Positions 50,194 to 62,702 are shown, numbered from the stretch's first letter. The stretch: 64,000 nt of DNA from Ophiura sarsii (GCA_035610835.1 CM069443.1:59289266-59353265); one strand, 5' to 3'. Notes: generated by a model from the letters alone, not told the origin. Numbers and translations are program-made.

Positions 50194-51197
50194 TTTGTAA
50201 GCTTTTAATGCCGTGATCTTATCAAAGCGATGTGAATATCACGAAGTATCGAAATGCAACTGAGATTTGCTTCAATCGCTGTTGCCACCAACAAAAAATT
50301 GGTGACGCGCATGGAGATTAACAGCGCGTGCACTGCGTTACGCGGAAACAATGCATTACGTCAGCAGTACGTCATAGCGGTATGACGCGCGTCCATCGGC
50401 ACTTTCGGACGGAGCGGGGGGAGGCGGACGTGCGGTCTGCGGAAGTGGTGCCAGATTTTCACGATTGTAATCTGCAATTTAAAAGTGGCCAAATATCCTT
50501 GGATGGACGAAGTTTTGATCACGCATATGAAGCGGTCCGAAAAGCCGATTTTCACGGTTTTACGCACTATGACGGAGAGTGCTTTTGAAATCATAATTAT
50601 TGAAAACCTGGGACTGTCGTTCCCAATCCTGAAAAACAGATTATGTTGAATGGGAACAACCAGAATAGACTCTACAAAAAGAATGATAATCTGTTGGAAA
50701 AGAGAGTCAGGAGAAACGACTGAACACCCGATTTATAATACACCGCGTTTTAAGTGAGAGCTAATGGCGGTGTGTATACCCTCTAGAGTATACATCACCA
50801 ATGCACTATGGGATAGCACGTCCGGTAAAAGTTTATCACAGCAATAGTTCCTTTTTTCGGTACAAGTTGCGCGATTTTGAATGATTTTTTTAATTATATC
50901 GATTACTTTTGGGTATTACACATTTTTATGAGTGTGCACAGTAATTAATTGAATAAAAAGCGCAGTATTTTGAACATTTTACAGTTTTAAACGACTGAAA
51001 TCGGCGTAAGGTCCGTCCTGAGTTTTGGGGCGTAAATAAAGGGCCGAAATCGCTACATCAATTTCATCGCGAAATATTGAAATCTCTAGTAAAACACTTT
51101 GCGGTATACTTTTGATATGTTTTGCGGACATCCCTTGGGAATAATCTCTGTAAATGTCATATAAGAACGTATATAGTATGGGATAACTCAAGCTAGA

Positions 51198-52895
51198 GAT
51201 AACACTATAATCTTCATTAGATAGCACTATTATCTTCAGTAGATAACACCATTATCTTCAATAGATGTCTCTATATATCTTCAGTAAATAACACTATTTT
51301 ATACAGCAGATAACATTATTATCTCCAGGAGATAACACTATTATATCCAGGAGATAACACAACTGTCTTCAGTAGGTAACACTACAATCTTCAATAGATA
51401 GCACTATTATCTTCAAAAGATAAAACTAGTATATGCAAAAGATAACACTATTATCTTCAATGAATAACGGGGCTTTCTGCAAACTTTTGTATTGCAAACT
51501 GGCCAATACAATCAAATCAAGCACTAAATGGGATACTTCGATTTCAGATTCATTTTGGTTGATCGCATCACACCGTTCACTAGAATAAAATATTTGTTCT
51601 CAAGCAAACAAATACCCAAGTTATATCACAATTCCAAACGTTTACCTGTGTTGCTATCTGCAGTAGATAGTAAACAATATTATCTCAAGTATATAACACC
51701 ACTATCGTCAGTAGATAACACTACAATCTTCAGTAGATAACACTGCTATCTTCAGTATCACAATGTCTTCCGTAGATAGAACTATCATCTTAAATATATA
51801 ATACCAATATCTCCCGTAGATAACACCATTATGTTCAGTAGATAACACCATGAACTTCAGTAGATAACACCACTAACTTCAGTAGATAACACTAATATAT
51901 TTAGTAGAGAACACCATTATATCTTAAGTAGATAACACTTTATCGTCTCTTAAGTAGATAACACTTCATCGTCTCTTCAGTAGATAACACTTTTATCTTC
52001 AGTAGATAGCACAATTATCTTTACTATATATCACTATTATCTTTAGTAGATAACACTACTATCTTCAGTAGATAACTCCATTATCTTCAGCAGATAACAC
52101 TATTATCTTCTGTAGATTACACCATGAAATCCAGTAGATTACACCATGAAATCCAGTAGATAACACCACTATCTTCAGTAGATAACACTATAATCTTCAT
52201 TAGATAGCACTATTATCTTCAGTAGATAACACCATTATCTTCAATAGATGTCTCTATATATCTTCCGTAAATAACACTATTTTATACAGCAGATAACATT
52301 ATTATCTCCAGGAGATAACACTATTATCTCCAGGAGATAACACAACTGTCTTCAGTAGGTAACACTACAATCTTCAATAGATAGTACTATTATCTTCAGT
52401 AGATAACACTATATATTCAGTAGAAAGCACTATTATCTTCAGTAAATAACACCATTATCTTCAGTAGATAACAATATTATCTTCAATAGATGTCACTATA
52501 TATCTTCAGTAGATAACACTATTATTTTCAGTTAATTACAATATTATCTTCAGTAGATAATACTATATCTTCAAAGATAACACTATTATCTTCAAAAGAT
52601 AAAACTATTATATGCAAAAGATAACACTATTATCTTCAGTAGATAACACTATTATCTTCAATAAATAACACCATTATCTTATGTAGATAACACTATTATT
52701 TTCAGTAGATAACACTATTATTTTCAATAGATAACTCTATTATCGTCTGTAGATAATATCAATAACTCCAATAGATAATTATATTATTTCCAGTAGATAA
52801 TACTATTATCTTCAGTAGATATTACCATTATCTTCAGTAGATAACACTATTATCTTCAGATAACACTATTATCTTCAGTAGATATTACCATTAGT
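51198..52895. repeat. rearranged minisatellite with an embedded unit fragment
   Basis: The unique sequence of unit 7 stops abruptly at 51197 (after CTCAAGCTAGAG) inside what should continue for another 190 bases. Minisatellite runs 51198-51468. Then 51469-51685 is a displaced ~215-bp piece of the unit's left part (GGGGCTTTCTGCAAAC through GATAGTAAACAATAT), followed by more minisatellite. Confidence 0.85.
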
Positions 52896-52909
52896 AATTA
52901 GTCTATGGT

Positions 52910-53935
52910 CAGCAGCACGTCATAGCGGTATAGGCGCGCGTCCATAGGCGGCGCTTTCGGACGGAGCGGGGGGAGGCGGACGTGCCGGTCTGCCGGAAGT
53001 GGTGCCAGATTTTCACGATTGTAATCTGCAATTTAAAAGTGGCCAAATATCCTTGGATGGGCGAAGTTTTGATCACGCATATGAAGCGGTCCGAAAAGCC
53101 GATTTTCACGGTTTTACGCACTATGACGGAGAGTGCTTTTGAAATCATAATTATTGAAAAACTGGGACTGTCGTTCGCAATCATGAAAAACAGATTATGT
53201 TGAATGGGAACAACCAGAGTAGATTCTACAAAAAGAATGATAATCTGTTGGAAAAGAGAGTCAGGAGAAACGATCGACTGAACACCCGATTTATAATACA
53301 CCGCGTTTTAAGTGAGAGCTAATGGCGGTGTGTACCCTCTAGGGTATACATCACCAATGCACTATGGGATAGCACGTCCGGTAAAAGTTTATCACAGCAA
53401 TAGTTCCTTTTTTCGGTACAAGTTGCGCGGTTTTGAATGATTTTTTTAATTATATCGATTACTTTTGGGTATTACACATTTTATGAGTGTGCACAGTAAT
53501 TAATTGAATAAAAAGCGCAGTATTTTGAACATTTTACAGTTTTAAACGACTGAAATCGGCGTAAGGTCCGTCCTGAGTTTTGGGGCGTAAATAAAGGGCC
53601 CAAATCGCTACATCAATTTCATCGCGAAATATTGAAATCTCTAGTAAAACACTTTGCGGTATACTTTTGATATGTTTTGCGGACATCCCTTGGGAATAAT
53701 CTCTGTAAATGTCATATAAGAACGTATAATAGTATGGGATAACTCAAGCTAGAGCCGATTGTTTGACCCCTAATTTGCACGTGTAGAATGTATGGTGAGC
53801 GGATTGAAAGTGTATACCCATGACAGGCTGTCGTAACCTATCGCAGTAACCAGTAGTTTGCACTATTATCCCTAAATGAACCATGTTGTAATTATCTTAT
53901 ATTATACCTCATATACATATTTCATTGTCTAACCA
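52910..53935. repeat. partial, diverged unit 8 lacking the gene
   Basis: Corresponds to the right third of a unit (from the CpG-rich upstream stretch to the minisatellite junction). It has several substitutions and indels relative to units 1-7, and the gene exons are absent. Confidence 0.88.
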
Positions 53936-55302
53936 GTAGATATCCCTATTATCTTCAGTAGATAGGACTATTATCTTCAAAAGATAACACCGTTATCTTC
54001 AGTAGATAGGACTATTATCTTCAATAGATAACACCGTTATCTTCAGTAGATAGGACTATTATCTTTAATAGATAACACCAATAATTAACAATATTATCTT
54101 CAATAGATAACACCATTATCTTCAGTAGATAACACCACTATCTTCAGTAGATAACACTGCTATCTTCAGTATCACAATGTCTTCCGTAGATAGGACTATC
54201 ATCTTAAACAGATAACACCAATATCTCCCGTAGATAACACCATTATGTTCAGTAGATAACACTATTATGTTCAGTAGATAACGCTATTATTTTCAATAGA
54301 TGACACTATTATCTTAAGTAGATAACACCATTAACTTCAGTAGATAACACCATTAACTTCAGTAGATAATACTACAAACTTCAGTAGATAACACTATTAT
54401 ATTCAGTAGAGAACACCATTATATCTTAAGTAGATAACACTTTATCTTCTCTTCAGTAGATAACACTTTTATATTCAGTAGATAGCACAATTATCTTTAG
54501 TATATATCACTATTATCTTTAGTAGATAACACTACTATCTTTAGTAGATAACTCCATTATCTTCAGCAGATAACACTATTATCTTCAGTAGATTACACCA
54601 TGAAATCCAGTAGATAACACCACTATCTTCAGTAGATAACACTACAATCTACAGTAGATATCACTATTATCTTCAGTAGATAACACCATTATCTTCAATA
54701 GATGTCACTATATATCTCCAGTAAATAATACTATTTTATACAGCAGATAACATTATTATCTCCAGGAGATAACACTATTATCTCCAGGAAATAACACAAC
54801 TGTCTTCAGTAGGTAACACTATACAATCTTCAGTAGATATCACTATTATCTTCAGTAGATAACACTATATATTCAGTAGAAAGCACTATTATCTTCAGTA
54901 AATAACACCATTATCTTCAGTAGATAACAATATTATCTTCAAAAGATGTCACTATATATCTTCAGTAGATAACACTATTATTTTCAGTTGATTACAATAT
55001 TATCTTCAGTAGATAATACTAATATCTTCAAAAGATAACACTATTATCTTCAAAAGATAAACCTATTATCTGCAAAAGATAACTATATTATCTTCAGTAG
55101 ATAACACTATTATCTTCAATAGATAACACCATTCTATCGTGTAGATAACACTATTATGTTCAGTAGATAACACTATTATTTTCAATAGATAGCTCTATTA
55201 TCGTCTGTAGATAATACCAATAACTCAATTGTATTATTTCCAGTAGATAATACTATTATCTTCAGTAGATATTACCATTATCTTCAGTAGATAACACTAT
55301 AA
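53936..55302. repeat. 22-bp GATA-rich minisatellite, right-edge block
   Basis: About 62 monomers, diverged from the M2-M7 order. The array ends sharply at about 55302, next to ordinary single-copy-like sequence. Confidence 0.9.
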
Positions 55303-55339
55303 GGGCGCATTCCCACTGTGGCTATTTGATACCAGGACG

Positions 55340-55500
55340 TGGACTCGATGCTCTACTGTAGAGCCCATAGTTTCCCATCCCATGTTTATTGAATCCAAGT
55401 TCTAGAAACACTTATGTAGGTTAATCTACCACCATGCAGTCACTCTATACTCCAAACCGGTGTGTGCTGGCGTGTACCTTTACTCGGGACGCCGGCTGCC
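55340..55500. repeat. dispersed repeat related to 8430-8930
   Basis: TTGAATCCAAGTTCTAGAAA, TATGTAGGT and GCAGTCACTCT.TACTCC blocks occur in the same order as at 8.4-8.9 kb, but without the SINE-like insert. Confidence 0.6.
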
Positions 55501-55934
55501 AAACTCCCTGATGGTCAGTTGGTAGCATATAAAACTCCTCAAAAAAGTTCGGAAACAATTTTCAATCACCAATTTTCCGGATATTTCTTATTGTATTCAT
55601 ATTGTGTTTCTTCTCTATGAAAAGCTGTGTTCCTCTTTCCAACGATAGTTGATACATCATTTGTAGCAATCACTTGTTTCAGCCTGGGGGGGTTCTTTCA
55701 CCAAAATCGTACGTGGATGTGCCTGCCGGACTTCCAAAAATTTGACTTTCTCTATCGCTATTTTCGGGCCAATTTCCCACCCATCAATATACCAATTTGG
55801 TTAGACAAGGCGGTTCTCGAACGGCGCGTCTCGCCTGTTCATCAAAAATGACTTGAAAGAAATGATGATGAAACATATGATACAATGTAGCACTGTCACA
55901 GAGGTATGCATTGTAGTTAATGCAAGGGATGTAA

Positions 55935-58080
55935 TACCTTGAAAAATTAATCAACAAAAAGAACACACCAACCCCCTTCCCTACACCAAATCACATCAAG
56001 ATAGGCCTTACAGATCTTATTTGACCCCAGATGACCTTAAAAAATTAATCAGCAAAAAGAACACACCATCCCTCTTCCGTCCACCAAATCCCATCAAGAT
56101 AGGCCTTACGGATCTTATTTGACCCCCAGATGACCTCTGATGACCTTGAAAATTTAATCAGCAAAAAGAACACACCAACCCCCTTCCCTCCACCAAATCA
56201 CATCAAGATAGGCCTTACGGATCTTATTTGACCCCAGATGACCTCTGATGACCTTGAAAATTTAATCAGCAAAAAGAATACACCACCCCCCCCCCCTTCC
56301 CTCTACCAAATCCAATCAAGATAGGCCTTACGGATCTTATTTGACCCCCTATGACCTTGAATGACCTCTGATGACCGTGAAAATTTATTCAGCAAAAAGA
56401 ACACACCACTCCCCTTCCCTCCACCAAATCCCATCAAGATAGGCCTTACTGATCTATTTGACCCCATATTTGACCCCCGATGACCCAGAAAAATTAATCA
56501 ACAAAAAGAACACACCATCCCTCTTCCGTCCACCAAATCCCATCAAGATAGGCCTTACGGATCTTATTTGACCCCAGATGACCTTGAATGACCTTTGATG
56601 ACCTTGAAAATTTAATCAGGAAAAAGAACACACCACCCCCTTCCCTCCACCAAATCCCATCAAGATAGGCCTTACTGATCTATTTGACCCCATATTTGAC
56701 CCCCGATGACCCAGAAAAAAATTAATCAACAAAAAGAACACACCACCCCCTTCCCTCCACCAAATCCCATCAAGATAGGCCTTACTGATCTATGTGACCC
56801 CATATTTGACCCCCGATGACCCCGAAAAATTAATCAACAAAAAGAACACACCACCCCCCCTTCCCTCCACCAAATCCCATCAAGATAGGCCTTACTGATC
56901 TATTTGACCCCTGATGACCCCGAAAAATTAATCAACAAAAAGAACATACCATCCCTCTTCCGTCCACCAAATCCAATCAAGATAGGCCTTACTGATCTAT
57001 TTGACCCCATATTTGACCCCCGATGACCCCGAAAAATTAATCAACAACAAGAACACACCACCCCCCTTCCCTCCACCAAATCCCATCAAGATAGGCCTTA
57101 CTGATCTATTTGACCCCATATTTGACCCCCGATGACCCCGAAAAATTAATCAACAAAAAGAACACACCATCCCTCTTCCGTCCACCAAATCCCATCAAGA
57201 TAGGCCTTACTGATCTATTTGACCCCATATTTGACCCCCGATGACCCCGAAAAATTAATCAACAAAAAGAACACACCACCCCCCTTCCCTCCACCAAATC
57301 CCATCAAGATAGGCCTTACTGATCTATTTGACCCCATATTTGACCCCTGATGACCCCGAAAAATTAAACAAAAAGAACACACCATCCCCCTTCCCTCCAC
57401 CAAATCCAATCAAGATAGGCCTTATGGATCTTATTTGACCCCCGATGACCTTGAATGACCTCTGATGACCTTGAAAATTTATTCAGCAAAAAGACCACAC
57501 CACTCCCCTTCCCTCCACTAAATCTCATCAATATAGGCCTTACTGATCTATTTGACCCCATATTTGACCCCGATGACCTCTGGTGACCTTGAAAATTTAA
57601 TCAGCAAAAAGAACACACCATCCCCCTTCCCTCCACCAAATCCCATCAAGATAGGCCTTACTGATCTATTTGACCCCCGATGACCTTGAATGACCTCCGA
57701 TGACCTTGAAAATGTAATCAGCAAAAAGAACACACCACCCCCTTCCCTCCACCAAATCCCATCAAGATCGGCCTTACGGATCTTATTTGACCCCATATTT
57801 GACCCCGATGACCTTGCATGACCTCCAATGACCTTGAAAATCTAATCAGCAAAAGAACACCCCACCCCCTTCCCTGACATCAAGTCCCATCAAGATAGGC
57901 CTTACGGATCTCTAGATATCGCGTCACAACGCGTCTCAAAAGTTTTAAGCATATTTGACCCCGATGACCTTGTATGACCTTGAAAAATCAATCAGCAACA
58001 GAACGCACCACCCCCTTCCCTCCACCAAGTCCCATCACGATAGGCCTTACAGATCTCCAGATATCGCGTCACAAAGGTAT
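55935..58080. repeat. ~110-bp tandem repeat, about 19 monomers, TGACC-rich
   Basis: Each monomer has AATCAACAAAAAGAACACACC, then CTTCCCTCCACCAAATCCC and AAGATAGGCCTTAC.GATC, then a variable number of TGACCCC or TGACCTTGAA phrases. Length varies (about 95-120 bp) mainly by the number of TGACC phrases. Long minus-strand reading frames here follow from repetition and are not considered genes. Confidence 0.85.
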
Positions 58081-58085
58081 TTCTT

Positions 58086-58148
58086 AGCACACGGCACACG
58101 GCATACGGCATACGGCGGACGGCATACGGCGGACGCCATACGCCGGAC
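58086..58148. repeat. short CATACGG/CGGACGG minisatellite
   Basis: About seven imperfect 7-8-base units (CACACGG, CATACGG, CGGACGG), unusually GC-rich for the window. Confidence 0.75.
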
Positions 58149-58497
58149 AGAAATAGTGATAACATAGTCTCTTTCTGATTACATCAGGCGAGACAAAAAG
58201 CACCCATTTTTGCACAAATTGGGCGCTTTTTTCAAAAAAAATACACCCAATTTATGACAATTGGGCTCTTTGGTCTGTGATAAAAACACCCCATCGCTAT
58301 ACCAATTTTTCAGTGCCCAGCAACTTGCTTGAAAACATGGGGCGGTCACAATCTAAATGTGCCAAAATCATCACTATTTTGCACTCAAAAGTCAATAGAG
58401 CATCACTCTACACTACCAAATAGGTTCATAAGGATCGTTGATTAGAATATTTATGAAAGGTTCATTGTACTGATCCAATAACATGTACTCAAGTGTA

Positions 58498-58723
58498 CGT
58501 TTCGGATACGTCTGTATAGAGATCAGAAAGAGAGGGGCCTCAACAATTAATCGAGACGAGGGCAGTACTTTCTCACGCATGTTTTTGATGATCTTTTATC
58601 ATCGGGAAAAAAATCCCCTGATGATAAATCAACTGGCAACTCCAAGACAGCAAAAAGCGTCTTGAGTCGTCAAGATCGTCACTACCACAAGTGTTGACAA
58701 AGGATACAGACGTATCCGAAACG
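58498..58723. mobile_element. 226-bp element with perfect 20-bp inverted ends
   Basis: CGTTTCGGATACGTCTGTAT (58498-58517) is exactly inverted at 58704-58723. A second, internal stem (TTTATCATCGGG / CCTGATGATAAA) lies at about 58596-58628. No coding capacity. Short TCACTCTACACTA words recur on both sides (about 58404 and 58739). Confidence 0.7.
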
Positions 58724-59086
58724 TTCATTCATAAATATCACTCTACACTAGTTGTCAATGTAACTCTTCAGTGATCAGATGAGTTGTTCTTTTGAGCACA
58801 AAATAGTGGCCATTTTAACACAGCTAGGATGGCTGACTCAGTGTTTCTATATTCGCTCTTAGTATTTCCCTGGAAGGCTGGTTTTTGAAATAGTGCCCTA
58901 CAGGAGGGCTAGGTAGCAAAGTACTTTTTCACATGCTTATGAAATCATTGGGAACTAGACATAGGTGAAAACTCAGAAGATGTAATATTGGATAAAGATT
59001 AACAACTACAGTTTGAGAAGTCCACAACTTACTTTTCCCAAATATGAAAATCACCCTGCCCAAGGAATTCCTTTGTTTTTAATTAA

Positions 59087-59119
59087 GGGGGGGTGGGGGG
59101 GGGGGGGGGGGGGGGGGGG
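59087..59119. repeat. poly-G tract (7 and 25 bases, one T between)
   Basis: A nearly pure G run; able to form quadruplexes in principle. The exact length is likely uncertain. Confidence 0.85.
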
Positions 59120-59126
59120 TTGACCC

Positions 59127-59330
59127 CAAAAATATTTAATTTTTCAAGTGCTGTAACTTTTGAACTATTAATCACTTTTTTGGCTATGATTGTTTTTCAC
59201 ATCAAGATATTTTGATATCAGAAGAATCCCCATATATTTCTCATTACGTCTGTAAAATCTTGGGGGCCAGAAATATTCTATTTATAAAGTATAGGCTAAC
59301 ATGTGGTGAAGTACTGCCAAAGGTGGTTAA
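59127..59330 (+). repeat. dispersed ~190-bp repeat, copy B
   Basis: Diverged relative of 709-895. No open frame is shared between the copies, which argues for a non-coding repeat. Confidence 0.65.
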
Positions 59331-60059
59331 CCACCAGTCAGTTTGTTAACTACTCAATAGGCAAATTTCTTGTGACCATGTGCTTCTAAAATAAGAACCA
59401 TTGGAGTTATGCAACTCAAACTTTGGAATGCTACAATTTTAAGGATGACCTTTCATGGAAAATAGAAAACATCAAAGCCAGCAATCAGAACATCTACCTT
59501 TAATGTTCAAAAGTGACAGCGCTTGATAAATCTCATATTGTTTGGGTTAACACCCCTTTTAAGTAATCAACAAATATCTCTAATATGATGCCACATGCCA
59601 GTTCCTGAATGATTTCACATGTGAACATAATAACAAAATGTTATCACATTGTGAAAACAACATCATAAACTGAACAGAGTAAATACTGTATGTACAACAG
59701 GAATAAATGACACCAACACACCAACATTATATTATTGACTCAAATGCACGCATTGTGACAGCTTTATTTATATTACTAGTAAGTCAGAAGGACGACTACT
59801 AATGAGCAGAAACTTGGAAGGACATACCCATGCTTTAAACACACTTTCCCATGGAGCTATTTCATGAAGAACATGCATCATCCCCTATCAAGTGTTAACA
59901 CGTCTGCAGACGACATTCCAAAATTTCACAAAATGTTTCAAAATGGTTAAATTTCATTACCATATTTGGAATCACCATGTGAAATGCATTAAAATAAGTA
60001 CAAACATGCCAAGTTTTCCAGCAGAAAATTAACTAACATTTGACATATTTCACTCGTTA
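59331..60059. other. spacer with no recognised feature
   Basis: AT-rich. No splice-bounded coding segment, RNA gene or terminal repeats seen. Confidence 0.5.
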
Positions 60060-60069
60060 TATCAGCTGG

Positions 60070-60255
60070 GGTCGATGTATGTTCTTCAATGGAATAGCTC
60101 ACTTTATCAGCAAGGGGTGTTGCAAATGTTCTTCAATGGAATAGCTCACTTAATCAGCAGGGGGGTTGCAAATGTTCTTCAATGGAATAACTCACTTTAT
60201 CAGCAGGGGTTGCAAATGTTTTTCAATGAAATATTTCATTTTATCAGCAGGTAGA
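60070..60255. repeat. four-copy ~53-bp tandem repeat
   Basis: Copies share GCAAATGTTCTTCAATGGAA and CTCACTTTATCAGCAGG; the last copy is diverged. Confidence 0.8.
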
Positions 60256-60483
60256 GAGGTTCTTTATCTTTAATCAAGGCTGACATTATTACACACAAAT
60301 ACAACACTGATAATCTTTGGTATTATTCTCTTTTCACACTGCACATCACACATCTCATATTTATGTGGATTATATTTTTACCTGCGGCATAATATAAAAT
60401 AGTACAAATGGATAAAACTTGAGGGGTCTTGCTCGGGGGATTGTGTGTGTGTGTTAATTACATGGTGTAGTACACATCTTAAT

Positions 60484-60668
60484 TACAGACTGATCACTTG
60501 TTTTAATCATATGCTGATCACATGTCCATTACATACCAATCTATAGTTTAATCATATGCTGATCACATGTTCATTACATGCCAATCTATAGTAGAATCAT
60601 ATGCTGATCACATGTTTTAATCATATGCTGATCACATGTTCATTACATGCAAATCTATAGTAGATTCA
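60484..60668. repeat. tandem repeat of ATCATATGCTGATCACATG
   Basis: About four copies with spacing varying from 26 to 60 bases, alternating with TTCATTACATGCCAATCTAT. Confidence 0.8.
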
Positions 60669-60693
60669 TCCAAAATGTAGCCACTGCTGATCA

Positions 60694-61146
60694 GGGTCAT
60701 TCCGTGTCAAATCACCAAATGAGTTAAACCCTACCCTCTTCAAATTTGCTCATATTTGCTTTATGAGGTACTTTTGGCTCAACAAGTTAATCTCCAAATC
60801 ATGTGATCAACAAGGTCAAATTCAAGTTCAAAAGGTCATCAAACCATAACATGGTCCTTCATGAAAAATGATTGCTTATGTGATCCCCTTTCCAAAAACA
60901 CCAATATCAACCAATTTGACCCAGTGGTTACCGATTTACGGTCATTTAAATATTGGCGGTCACGCTCATTTTGACCGAAATAGTCGAGAAAGTCTGTGCC
61001 GTAGCGCAAAAACCGTTAATCGGATGGAGCTAAAAATTGACATTTTAACTTGTTTCAATTACACATAAACCAAACCTGAGCAAATTTGAACAGGGTAGGG
61101 TTTAAAATGTCATTTTATTTTTGGGTGATTTGACACGGAATGACCC
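60694..61146. mobile_element. 453-bp element with ~55-bp inverted ends and ATCA flanks
   Basis: GGGTCATTCCGTGTCAAATC at the left is inverted at the right (GATTTGACACGGAATGACCC), and inner blocks AAACCCTACCCT and TTCAAATTTGCTCA also pair. ATCA at 60690-60693 and 61147-61150 looks like a 4-bp target duplication. The short reading frame inside has no support as a gene. Confidence 0.75.
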
Positions 61147-61150
61147 ATCA

Positions 61151-62030
61151 ACCAATCATGACACAAAAAAGTCTTCAAAAGTTGATGTCATGACATAAAA
61201 CTAGATGGTGATAAATATTGATAATGTCTTCATCTTCTACATCACTTTTACAGTAATTCCACATTATTGAAAAACAAATCGCCTAAATACCAAAGTAGTG
61301 GAAAAACCCCAAAGTAGCATTCTATGCAGTATGATCAAATAATGCATTATGAAATAAATTCATTAAAATAAACAGAGAAAAAGAGAAACCCTGAAAATTT
61401 CTAGTGCTGGATTTTGCTAAATAATTTTCTGTGGTATCTCGATTATGTTTTTAAAATTAACTGATTAACAAACGGATGGTTAGGAAACCCATACCAATCC
61501 ACTTGTTCCTTAGTACTGCAGTCTATGTGATTGACCAAAGGCATGATATGCACTGTAAAATGTAGCGGACGTAAATTCCAACAACACGATTAGAATACCG
61601 ACTCATTATTCCTATTAAAAAAAGCCTCTACTTGGATGAATCTACTAAACAAAACATAAGCTGAACATAATGCGATAATTATAAATAAGAATGACATTTT
61701 AACACTCTGTCCTGCAAGGTTTTAATGTCGATTTTTTTCAAATTAATAACTGCTCAATTCATGTGTTTAGTTCAAGTCTGCCTATATCAACATTAATTTC
61801 TTATTCTATCTACAATCTCAATGAGGGCCACGAGGACTCAGGCTAAAATAAAAATAGGCGAGTCATATCGCTATACCTTTATATACGCCACTTTTAGATC
61901 ATGTTATTCACACATTGATCTATGACCAGGTATGTTTCCTCATATGCTAAAGTTAAAATGTTTGAATTTTGTACAAAATATAAAATAACATTATTTAAAT
62001 ATTGATACAGATATGAGTAATCAAAAGCTT
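61151..62030. other. spacer with no recognised feature
   Basis: AT-rich sequence. Nothing recognisable on either strand. Confidence 0.5.
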
Positions 62031-62037
62031 GCCTGTT

Positions 62038-62325
62038 TATAAACAGTCTAAATCTGTTCACAAGGAAGGAACTCCTGTAAACAAAGATGTATAAGCAACA
62101 TGATATGAAATGAAAAAGAAGCATATAACTGTCAGAGAATGAAGCAAGAAAATGTGGCTAAGCATTACCTTACAATTGCATTGTGTCTAAATCTGTTTAC
62201 AAGGATTTACTCACTCAAAACCAAGATGTATTTTTTAAGCAACATGATATGAAATGAAAAAGAAGCGTAATAACTGTCAGAGAATGAAGCGAGGAAACGT
62301 GGCTAAGCATGACCTTAGGAATTGC
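62038..62325. repeat. two-copy ~145-bp tandem duplication
   Basis: GCAACATGATATGAAATGAA and AACTGTCAGAGAATGAAGC occur in both halves; the second copy is diverged and slightly longer. Confidence 0.8.
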
Positions 62326-62417
62326 ATGAGACTATTTTGTGACCCGTCTTGGGATAATCGACTCAAAAATAATTTTGAAAAAAATGGTAAGCATTTCATG
62401 GAATGAGCAAATGACCA

Positions 62418-62702
62418 ATGTATTGGTTAAGAGGCAAGTTAAAGATCAAACTACTCTCTACAATCAGATCATTTGAAGCAAATTGCAATCATTTGTATTG
62501 GACACATTGTCTGGTAAGGAAAAGTAAATGTGGTGGACCGAAGATCCCTTGGACTGATGGCATTAAAGATGCAACAGGTCATCTCTTAATTCTGCTCACA
62601 GCATGTCACAAAATATACATAATTGGTGCTCCATCATCGATAAGGTCACAATCCCTGATTCATATGACAACTGCAATGTCTTGCCAGACGGTACATGTAT
62701 AA
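62418..62702 (+). pseudogene. possible LINE reverse-transcriptase tail remnant
   Basis: A 94-codon frame contains IPWTDGIKDATGH, which resembles the RWxDxIKxxTG motif found near the end of many non-LTR retrotransposon ORF2 proteins. An upstream YWTHCLVRK resembles the preceding GHxxR block. No catalytic YxDD segment is present in the window, so at most a 3' fragment. Confidence 0.4.

Noticed and set aside
57215..57796. Overlapping minus-strand frames with repeated SVRPILMGFGGGKG-like segments
   Set aside because: They are translations of the ~110-bp tandem repeat, with frames shifting between monomers.
60868..61068. 66-codon plus-strand frame
   Set aside because: It lies wholly inside the 453-bp non-autonomous inverted-repeat element and has no transposase similarity.
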